The notes below the pieces were generated by a model. It was not told the DNA's origin. It saw only the letters and a list, made by a program, of their open reading frames with translations, and made no database searches. The translations under genes and the position numbers were made by a program. From NCBI RefSeq assembly GCF_000745215.1, contig NZ_JQNK01000009.1:1860001-1924000 (forward strand): 64,000 nucleotides of DNA, given 5' to 3'. Positions within the stretch are counted from its first letter, which is position 1. Each line of letters starts with the position of its first letter. Below are positions 9,229 through 15,570 of the stretch, one piece after another. Origin of the DNA: Methylosinus sp. PW1 (GTDB lineage Bacteria; Pseudomonadota; Alphaproteobacteria; Rhizobiales; Beijerinckiaceae).

Positions 9229-10004
9229 GAGAGACCGCGCGAATGTGGGAGAGAGCGCAGGCGCAATTCGCCGCCGCCCTGCGCGAGGCGCGTCTCGCGG
9301 CGCCTGCTTCTCTGGTTTCCGAGAGGGGCGCGGCCGCCGATCGTTTCGAGGTCTATCGCAATAGCGTCATCGGCGGGCTCATCCGGGCGCTGGCCACACG
9401 CTTTCCCGCGGTGGAGCGTCTCGTGGGCGAAGAATTTTTCGCCGCAATGGCGCGCGAGTTCGTGCTCCTGCGGCCGCCGACCTCCGCTGTGCTGCTCGAA
9501 TATGGCGAGGATTTCGCCGATTTCGTCGCGGGCTTCGCGCCCGCTTCTGAGCTGCCCTATCTCGCCGATGTCGCGCGGCTCGAGGATGCGCGCGTACGCG
9601 CCTATCACGCCGTCGACAGAGAGCCGCTGTCGCCGCTATCGCTGGCCTCGGTCGCTCCCGATCGTCTGGCGGAGCTCACTTTCGAAATTCACCCATCGGC
9701 CTTCGTCCTGCGGTCCGATCATCCGATGGTGACGATATGGGCGATGAACGCGGGCGAAGCCGAGGCGGCGCCGCTCGAGCATTGGGACGCCGAGGACGCT
9801 CTCGTGACCCGTCCGCGAATGCGCGTCGAGACACATCGCCTCGCGCCCGGCGGAGCGGCCTTCCTTCAGCGCCTCGCCGCGGGCGCCGAATTCGGCGACG
9901 CCGTTCGCGCCGCGATCGCCGAGGAGCCGGCATTCGATTTGTCCATGGCGCTCGTCGAGGCGCTCACGGCAGGATTTTTCACTGCATTCAGAGGTGACAC
10001 ATGA
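9225..10004 (+). CDS. bufC1: DUF2063 partner protein of the DUF692 enzyme
   Basis: This 259-residue protein has the DUF2063 N-terminal domain, which is annotated as DNA-binding but acts in RiPP systems as a precursor-recognition partner (compare MbnC). Family segments include RFEVYRNSVIGGLIRALATR FPAVERLVGE and FAAMAREFV, with a C-terminal part containing HPSAFVLRSDHP. ATG 9225 overlaps the DUF692 stop, and its own stop overlaps the DoxX start. It should form a complex with the DUF692 enzyme and present the precursor peptide. Confidence 0.9.
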   Translation: MRETARMWERAQAQFAAALREARLAAPASLVSERGAAADRFEVYRNSVIGGLIRALATRFPAVERLVGEEFFAAMAREFVLLRPPTSAVLLEYGEDFADFVAGFAPASELPYLADVARLEDARVRAYHAVDREPLSPLSLASVAPDRLAELTFEIHPSAFVLRSDHPMVTIWAMNAGEAEAAPLEHWDAEDALVTRPRMRVETHRLAPGGAAFLQRLAAGAEFGDAVRAAIAEEPAFDLSMALVEALTAGFFTAFRGDT

Positions 10005-10486
10005 ATGATTCCGCTCATGAAGCGACGCGGCCCGCATCGGGAGCGTCGCTCTGCGTCCTCACGCAGCGCGTGATCGGGGCGCTCGAACGCATTCCCTATT
10101 CCCTCATCGCGCTCGGCGCCCGCATTTTCCCGGCCGCCGTCTTCTGGCAGTCCGGACAGACGAAGCTCGAGGGTTGGCGCGTCTCGGAAAACGCCGTCTA
10201 TCTCTTCAAGGAAGATTATAAGCTGCCGCTGCTCGATCCCGTCGTCGCGGCGCATGCCGCCACGATCATGGAGCATGTTTTTCCGGTTCTGCTCCTGTTC
10301 GGTCTCGCGAGCCGGCTCGCCGCAGCGGCGCTGCTCGCCATGACGCTGGTGATCGAAATCTTCGTCTATCCCGACGCATGGCCGACGCATGGCGTCTGGG
10401 CGACCTGCCTGCTGCTCGTCGTCGCGCGCGGACCGGGCGTCGTTTCGATCGATCGCCTGCTGCCGCGCCGGTGCGCGCATATGTGA
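10001..10486 (+). CDS. bufD1: DoxX family membrane protein (BufD-like)
   Basis: This 161-residue DoxX-family protein has about four membrane helices. Typical segments are LGARIFPAAVFWQSGQTKLE, HAATIMEHVFPVLLLFGLAS and RLAAAALLAMTLVIEIFVYP. It starts at ATG 10001 overlapping the DUF2063 stop. DoxX proteins are the usual fourth gene of bufferin operons, but their role there is unknown; transport, redox or membrane anchoring have been considered. Its stop is only 11 bases from the stop of the convergent cluster. Confidence 0.87.
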   Translation: MNDSAHEATRPASGASLCVLTQRVIGALERIPYSLIALGARIFPAAVFWQSGQTKLEGWRVSENAVYLFKEDYKLPLLDPVVAAHAATIMEHVFPVLLLFGLASRLAAAALLAMTLVIEIFVYPDAWPTHGVWATCLLLVVARGPGVVSIDRLLPRRCAHM

Positions 10487-10497
10487 GAGCGGGCGCG

Positions 10498-11289
10498 TCA
10501 CGCGGACAGCGAAATTCTCGTCACCAGACCGTCTGTGAACCATTGCGCGAGGAACCCGGCGGCGCGCTGCAACAGAGTCTCGTCATTGTTCTGAAACTCG
10601 AGCAGCGTGCAAATATCGCCGAAGCTCTTGCCGTCTCGCGCCTCGATGAGCGCGAGACGCTCGTCCTCGCCGATCTCGCGATAGACGGGCTCGTCGTCTC
10701 TGCGCCAGATGAGAATCGTTTCGACGCTTTCTTGATCGGGGCGCTCGGCCTCCTCCCCATCGACGAGCGCGCCGTAGAGGCGCGCGACCCCTTTGGCGAG
10801 GTCGAGCGTCGCGACGCTCGGATGAAATTCGAAGACCAGTCGCGGCCAGTCTTCAGCCTCTGTGGCGGCCAGCGCGTCTATGGCGAGCGTCGGAGCATCC
10901 GCAGCATCGAACGCATCCGCCAAGCCTCTCTCGAACAGCGCGAGATCACAGGCCGCTCGGTCGCTTCTCCACTGCGGGCTCTCGCGCATGAACTCGGGCA
11001 AACGCCACGCATACCATCGCGCATTGCGATGGCGCGACGGCGCCGCGGCGATATACGCCTCGACCAGAGCGCCGAAGGCGTCATCGCCCATGAACTCCCG
11101 AAGAGTCGGGAAATCATTGGAGATGAATTCGGCGAGACGCAGGCGATAGGCGTCGACATAGACTCCGAACAGCGTCTTGCGATCGGCGCGCGGCGAATCC
11201 CGAAGCGAATCGAGAATCGCCGTCTCGCCGGATTCGAGCCCTGCGAGCACGCCGGCCTGAAAGCGCTCTTGCAGCTCGCGCAGCGTCAT
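10498..11289 (-). CDS. bufC2: DUF2063 partner protein, second cluster
   Basis: This 263-residue DUF2063 protein begins MTLRELQERFQAGVL and contains LFGVYVDAYRLRLAEFISND, then FPTLREFMGDDAFGALVEAY. These match the N-terminal domain of MNIO partners. A second half holds VFEFHPSVATLDL. It is only distantly similar to the paralogue at 9225-10004, so the two partners probably serve different precursors. The start overlaps the upstream DUF692 stop by 4 bases. It ends 11 bases from the convergent DoxX gene without a visible terminator. Confidence 0.9.
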   Translation of the reverse strand: MTLRELQERFQAGVLAGLESGETAILDSLRDSPRADRKTLFGVYVDAYRLRLAEFISNDFPTLREFMGDDAFGALVEAYIAAAPSRHRNARWYAWRLPEFMRESPQWRSDRAACDLALFERGLADAFDAADAPTLAIDALAATEAEDWPRLVFEFHPSVATLDLAKGVARLYGALVDGEEAERPDQESVETILIWRRDDEPVYREIGEDERLALIEARDGKSFGDICTLLEFQNNDETLLQRAAGFLAQWFTDGLVTRISLSA

Positions 11290-12131
11290 GCCGCGCTCCG
11301 CGCGCGGAACTGGTCGGCTCGGCGCGCGATCTCGCGCATGCGCTCCATCTCGGCGAGCAACTCCTCGAAGGGCGGATAATTGTCGTCCCGCTCGACCATG
11401 GCGGCAACGTCGCCGAAGCGGATTCGCGCGCGCTCATAGAGCGTCCAAACCTCCTCGCAGACAGGCTGGTCGTGCGTGTCGATCTTATGCGTTTCATAGC
11501 TCGTATGCCCGGCGAGGTGCATTTGCGCGACTCTCTCGACCGGAATCGAATCCATGAATTTTTCGGCGTCGAAACCGTGGTTGAAGCCGGACACGAAAAT
11601 ATTGTTCACGTCGAGCAGGAGCAGGCAATCGGCGCGCTGCGCCATTTCCGTCAGGAACTCCCACTCCTCCATATCGGACTCTTGGAAGGTCGTATAGGTG
11701 GACGCGTTTTCGACGAGCAGCCGACGGCCGAGAAAATCCTGCGCACGGCGGATGCGGTCCACGACATGATCGAGCGCTTCGCGCGTATAGGGGATCGGCA
11801 AGAGATCATGCAGATTGGCGCCGTGAACGCCTGTCCAGGCCAGATGATCGGAAATCCACGCGGGCTCGACGCGTTCCGCCAGCGCTTTCAGCGCACCGAG
11901 ATAGTCGAGATCGAGCGGATCGGTGGAGGCGAGCGACATCGAGACGCCATGCATCACGATCGGGTAATCGGCGCGGATGCGATCGAGAATAGCGAGCGGC
12001 CGTCCGCCGGGAATCATATAATTTTCAGAAATGATCTCGAACCAATCGACGCTGGGCTTCTGCTCCAGAATGATCGGATAATAGGTCGATCGAAGCCCGA
12101 GCCCGAAACCGAGCGATGACGGCGCGCTCAT
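11286..12131 (-). CDS. bufB2: DUF692 multinuclear non-haem iron oxidase, second cluster
   Basis: This 281-residue DUF692/MNIO enzyme has ligand motifs WFEIISENYM, VMHGVSMSLAS, ISDHLAWTG, LLVENASTYTTF, LLLLDVNNIFVSG, QMHLAGH, DTHDQPVCEEV and VERDDNYPP. The DVNNIFVS and DTHDQPV versions differ from the paralogue at 8359 (DVENIYVT, DAHCAPV), which points to a separate subfamily. It lies 83 bases downstream of the Cys-rich precursor at 12215-12475, across a strong hairpin. That precursor is the likely substrate; the similar CKG-repeat peptide at 7080-7343 may be too. Confidence 0.92.
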   Translation of the reverse strand: MSAPSSLGFGLGLRSTYYPIILEQKPSVDWFEIISENYMIPGGRPLAILDRIRADYPIVMHGVSMSLASTDPLDLDYLGALKALAERVEPAWISDHLAWTGVHGANLHDLLPIPYTREALDHVVDRIRRAQDFLGRRLLVENASTYTTFQESDMEEWEFLTEMAQRADCLLLLDVNNIFVSGFNHGFDAEKFMDSIPVERVAQMHLAGHTSYETHKIDTHDQPVCEEVWTLYERARIRFGDVAAMVERDDNYPPFEELLAEMERMREIARRADQFRARSAA

Positions 12132-12174
12132 GCCGATCCTCCCGAGCGATGATGTGATTTACGAAATGGAAATC

Positions 12175-12207
12175 GGCGCGGGCGCGCGCATGACAGTCGC
12201 CCGCGCC
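12175..12207 (-). terminator. Hairpin between precursor and maturase genes, second cluster
   Basis: A perfect 10-bp stem, GGCGCGGGCG/CGCCCGCGCC, has a 13-base loop and lies just after the precursor stop. No T-run follows. Placement matches the hairpin at 7347-7370 in the other cluster. It probably keeps precursor transcript levels above maturase levels; that is inference. Confidence 0.5.
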
Positions 12208-12214
12208 GACGCGA

Positions 12215-12475
12215 TCACATTTGGGCGACCGTGCCGCCCTTCGCCTTGCAGGCCTTCTCGGATTTGACCGGCAGCCAGCCCTGGCCCTTGCAGGCATTCT
12301 GCCCCTTGCAGGCGCTGCTCTCGGTCTTGCACGCGCTCTTGCCTTTGCAAGCATTGACGCCCGCGCAATGGACGGGAGCCTTTTTGGCGAGCGCCGGCGT
12401 GACGGCGGCGCCGCTCACCGCGAGAGCGACCGCGGCAGCTGCAATCGAGACGCCTGAAACGATATTGGTTTTCAT
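12215..12475 (-). CDS. bufA2: Cys-rich bufferin-type precursor peptide (CKG-repeat class), second cluster
   Basis: This 86-residue secreted precursor has a signal peptide MKTNIVSGVSIAAAAVALAV with a cut near ALAKK. The core is HCAGVNACKGKSACK, ESSACKGQNACKGQGW, then KACKAKGGTVAQM. The six cysteines have the same spacing as in the paralogue at 7080-7343, and the last residues (GGTVAxM) are nearly identical, so the two arose by duplication. GAGGA lies upstream of the ATG. It is probably modified by the adjacent DUF692/DUF2063 pair and then exported as a metal binder. Numbering as A2 is tentative. Confidence 0.85.
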   Translation of the reverse strand: MKTNIVSGVSIAAAAVALAVSGAAVTPALAKKAPVHCAGVNACKGKSACKTESSACKGQNACKGQGWLPVKSEKACKAKGGTVAQM

Positions 12476-12495
12476 TCTTGTCTCCTCGGACGTTC

Positions 12496-12540
12496 GGTCG
12501 CTTCGGAAGCGACCTGGCGAGCTCGGAAGCCCGAGCTCGC
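12496..12540 (-). promoter_or_regulatory. Two adjacent hairpins in the leader of the second precursor
   Basis: Positions 12496-12514 form GGTCGCTT/AAGCGACC with a 3-base loop. Positions 12517-12540 form GCGAGCTCGG/CCGAGCTCGC with a 4-base loop. They lie between the promoter-like motif and the ribosome site. They could stabilise the mRNA or control it; the second palindrome could also bind a dimeric regulator. Confidence 0.45.
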
Positions 12541-12550
12541 CTGTCGTTTA

Positions 12551-12575
12551 TACGTCCACCGGAGAGAAAAATTAC
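12551..12575 (-). promoter_or_regulatory. ECF-type promoter-like motif upstream of the second precursor
   Basis: On the minus strand GTAATT and CGTA are separated by 15 bases, the same spacing as the plus-strand motif at 7966-7990. The motif lies about 75 bases before the precursor start, upstream of two leader hairpins. It is a weaker match in sequence (GTAAT rather than GTAAC), so its assignment to the same sigma factor is tentative. Confidence 0.4.
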
Positions 12576-12633
12576 ACAAGGCGTGCGGCTCTTGGAAAAA
12601 TTCTTTCTCACGAACGCCGTGCGCCTCGGCGGA

Positions 12634-13746
12634 CTAAATTCGCAGACGCAGCGACATGCCCGCCTGCCAGTTCTTCATGATCTGTGGGCCGTTGAGATCC
12701 TGGTAGACTGGAAGACCGGCTTCCGCGGCGAGCGTCAGATTGTCGAATCCGATGAACTTTCCGCTGACCGTCCAACCGCCGAACAGCTCGACGCGCTTGC
12801 CGCCATAGAAGAGCGGATTGGTCGGCGCGGCGATTCCGCGAATCTCCGGGTCGAAGCCGGCGATGCGTCCCTGCACAGAGCCGAGCACGCGAAACGTCGT
12901 CGTCAGGCCCGGAATCCAGGTGTAGCCCGCCCAGCCGTTGAACTCATGCAGATTTCCCCACATGTAGCCTTGCGGATTGGCGGCCAGCGGATGGCGTCCG
13001 CGATAGGAGACGCCCCAGGACCATTGGTCGAGATGGCCCGCATAGACGACGCCCGGCATGATGTCGAAAGTTCCCGTGCCCTGCTGCATTCCATAGAAGG
13101 CGCGGACCAGGGCGCGCGAGCCGTCCGGCAGAAGCAGGCCGTTGAAGGTCGCGTGATTGCTGCCTGTCGGAAAGGAGAAGCCGAGATTGATCTGAATGCG
13201 GTGGATGTCGTCCTGATAGACGCGATAGATGCCCGACAGGGAGAAGTCGACGAGGCCGACCGTCCCCACATAGCTTCTTCCGCGCTGTTGGCTGCCCGTC
13301 GCGCCGCTGAAGGTCAGCGGCTCCAGATTTTTCTCGCCCATGCCGCCGGTGAAGACCAGCGAGAAGTCCTTTGTCACGCCATAGGCGAGGCCGACCACCT
13401 GCGTCTTCGCCGCGATGTTCTGAGGAACGATGCGCACGGTGCGCGTCGGGTTGAGGAAGAACGGGACGTTGTTGACGATATATTCGTTCGACACATTGCG
13501 CGTGCCGATCCTCATGCCCGAAAGATTGGCGAAGTTCGGCGTGATCGAGAGCACGAGCTTCTCAGGCGGTGGCATGTCGGCGCCGAAAACGCCCATGGGC
13601 GCCGGGGCCAATGGCGCGGGCGCAGCGGCCGGCGCGGCCGCTGCCGCCGTTGCGAGCCAGCCGCTGGCGGACGATACGTCCTCCGCATGCGCAGCATTTG
13701 CGGACAAGGCGAGCGCCATTGCCGATACGGCAGAAAATTTCTTCAT
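12634..13746 (-). CDS. Outer-membrane beta-barrel protein, phenol-degradation MetA-like family
   Basis: This 370-residue exported protein has the signal peptide MKKFSAVSAMALALSANAAH, followed by an Ala/Pro-rich linker. The remainder alternates short beta segments such as YGVTKDFSLVFTGGMGEKNL, IQINLGFSFPTGSN and MPGVVYAGHLDQWSWGVSYR. It ends in SLRLRI, as outer-membrane barrels do. The pattern fits the 'MetA-pathway of phenol degradation' transporter family, whose name does not establish function. It is the last gene of the minus-strand cassette that also contains a second, shorter member of this family at 20163. Confidence 0.7.
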   Translation of the reverse strand: MKKFSAVSAMALALSANAAHAEDVSSASGWLATAAAAAPAAAPAPLAPAPMGVFGADMPPPEKLVLSITPNFANLSGMRIGTRNVSNEYIVNNVPFFLNPTRTVRIVPQNIAAKTQVVGLAYGVTKDFSLVFTGGMGEKNLEPLTFSGATGSQQRGRSYVGTVGLVDFSLSGIYRVYQDDIHRIQINLGFSFPTGSNHATFNGLLLPDGSRALVRAFYGMQQGTGTFDIMPGVVYAGHLDQWSWGVSYRGRHPLAANPQGYMWGNLHEFNGWAGYTWIPGLTTTFRVLGSVQGRIAGFDPEIRGIAAPTNPLFYGGKRVELFGGWTVSGKFIGFDNLTLAAEAGLPVYQDLNGPQIMKNWQAGMSLRLRI

Positions 13747-13985
13747 TATTGCCCCCGCTCCAACGGATCGATGCGATTTCGATCCGCGCCCCGAAACGAT
13801 GTAAATCGAGCGCCGAGACTACGGGAGTGAATGCTCTAGCTTAAGTCTGAAATTCTATTTCCCGCGTGTTTCCGTAGCTATTTGCCTGCATGTGTGTCTT
13901 TTCGGCAACGCTCTCGCGACGAGTCCGCGCGTCCTCGCGTAGCTCGTGATGAGCAGCCGAATCGCGATATCGACCGGAACGGATC
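13747..13985 (-). other. Spacer upstream of the outer-membrane protein gene
   Basis: This 239-base non-coding stretch lies between the reductase stop and the outer-membrane protein start. No reading frame is credible. It is AT-richer around 13840-13870 and may hold a promoter for the downstream gene, but no convincing -35/-10 pair or operator was found. Confidence 0.4.
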
Positions 13986-15548
13986 TCAAAGATCGACGAC
14001 CAGGATTCCTTCGGGCCTTGCTCGACATGCGAGAATCAATCCGAGGCCGATGTCCTCCTCGGTGAGGCTATCCGTGCAATCATGGACGGCCTTTCCTTCG
14101 AGCGCTGTCGTCTTGCAGACGCCGCATTGGCCGGCGCGACAGGAATTCGCAGCCTCGATTCCATTGGCGAGCGCGATGTCGAGCACATAATCGGAGCTCG
14201 TGCATTCGATCTCCTTGCCGCTCGTCGAAAAGACGATTTTTGCAGGCGGCGCATCGGCCGGCTTTGCCGATGCAGCCGCGGGGCTCGGCGCTCCGCCGAA
14301 GCTCTCCTGCGCAAATCGCGACATGTCGAAGCCTGCTTCCGTCAGGCCGGCGCGCACGCTCTCCGTGAAGCCGTCGGGACCGCAGAGATAAACGGCTCGC
14401 GACATCATATCGGGCGCGAGCAGCGACAGAAGATCGATCGAGAAGCGCCCGACCGGGCCGCTCCATTCGTCCGGCGTCGCGCGAGAGCAAGCGAAGGCGC
14501 AGCGAAAATTGGGAAAGCGCGCCTCGAGCATTCGAAGCTCGCGTTCATAGACGAAATCTTCCGGACGTCGCGCGAAATGCACGAAGCGAATGTCGGCGTC
14601 GGCGGCCGTGTCCAGCAGCCAGCGCGCCATGGACATGACCGGCGTGACGCCGCTGCCGCCGGAGATGAAGAGATAGGGTCCGGCGGCGCCGTCGACGCAA
14701 GTGAATTTGCCATAGGGGCCATCGGCCGAGAGCGTCATGCCCGCCCGGAAGTGATCGTGCAGCCAATTGGAGACGAGGCCATTCTCGACGCGCTTGACCG
14801 TCACCGAGAGAATATGCGGCCGCGAGGGCGACGACGAGATCGTGTAGCTGCGGCGAACCATCCGCCCGTCGATCGGCAGCTCCAGCGTGACGAATTGTCC
14901 GGGCTCGTAGCAGAAGAACTTCCGCGGCTCGGCGACGAAGTCGAAGGTCTTGACGTCATGCGTCTCGTCGATGACGCGCAGGCAGCTCAAGGACAGCTTG
15001 CCGCCTCGCCAGAAGCTATCGTCTCCGGCGAGCGCCAGATGCAGCGCGCCGTCGCTATCCGTCGGGACCGGCCGGGTCTTCGACATGCGATACAGAGCGG
15101 CGGCGTGTCCACGGGCGGACGGCCGCCGGATCAGCTCGCCGAGAGCCTCGAAGGAAACATGCGCCTTCTGATCGGTCCTGAACCATCCCGCGTGACGATC
15201 GGCGGCTTCGAGAATTCGACGCGAGAAGGACAGCAGGTCCTGCTCGAAGATGGCCTGCTCCTCGGAGGGGATCTCGGCGAGCACACTGTCGAGCGCCGCC
15301 GCGACGGCGCCCGAATCGACAGCGAGATCGCCATCGACATAGCGACGCCACAAGGCGCCCTTGTCGCGCTCCGTGAGCGGCAGCGACTGACGCAGCAGAG
15401 GCGAGCGGCACCAGTCGGGAGAGTGCAGCAGAGCGTCGAAACGCTCCATTTCCAAGGCCGACATCGCGCCGTCGCCATCGGCGATCCGCAGGAAGAGCAG
15501 CATCGGCAGCTCGACGACCGCCATGGCTTTGTCTTTCGTTGCTGTCAT
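13986..15548 (-). CDS. FAD/NAD(P)H reductase with C-terminal 2Fe-2S ferredoxin domain
   Basis: This 520-residue cytosolic oxidoreductase has an N-terminal helical region of about 150 residues resembling TerB-like tellurite-resistance domains. An FAD domain follows with RRSYTISSSPSRPH, then a NAD(P)-binding domain with YLFISGGSGVTPVMSMARWL and YLCGPDGF. A plant-type ferredoxin domain ends the protein, with cluster ligands in CRAGQCGVC and a later DCTDS...LACRA. The domain order is that of hybrid-cluster-protein reductases. Its stop and start sit in a cassette directly after the membrane 4Fe-4S protein, which suggests it feeds electrons to that partner. Confidence 0.85.
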   Translation of the reverse strand: MTATKDKAMAVVELPMLLFLRIADGDGAMSALEMERFDALLHSPDWCRSPLLRQSLPLTERDKGALWRRYVDGDLAVDSGAVAAALDSVLAEIPSEEQAIFEQDLLSFSRRILEAADRHAGWFRTDQKAHVSFEALGELIRRPSARGHAAALYRMSKTRPVPTDSDGALHLALAGDDSFWRGGKLSLSCLRVIDETHDVKTFDFVAEPRKFFCYEPGQFVTLELPIDGRMVRRSYTISSSPSRPHILSVTVKRVENGLVSNWLHDHFRAGMTLSADGPYGKFTCVDGAAGPYLFISGGSGVTPVMSMARWLLDTAADADIRFVHFARRPEDFVYERELRMLEARFPNFRCAFACSRATPDEWSGPVGRFSIDLLSLLAPDMMSRAVYLCGPDGFTESVRAGLTEAGFDMSRFAQESFGGAPSPAAASAKPADAPPAKIVFSTSGKEIECTSSDYVLDIALANGIEAANSCRAGQCGVCKTTALEGKAVHDCTDSLTEEDIGLGLILACRARPEGILVVDL

Positions 15549-15570
15549 GATCGGCGTCCGCCAGCGGCTG

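Noticed and set aside
7080..12475. Methanobactin operon
   Set aside because: DUF692 and DUF2063 genes also occur in methanobactin synthesis, but the precursors here have signal peptides and bufferin cores. No short mbnA-like leader-core peptide or adjacent mbnT/mbnM genes are present.
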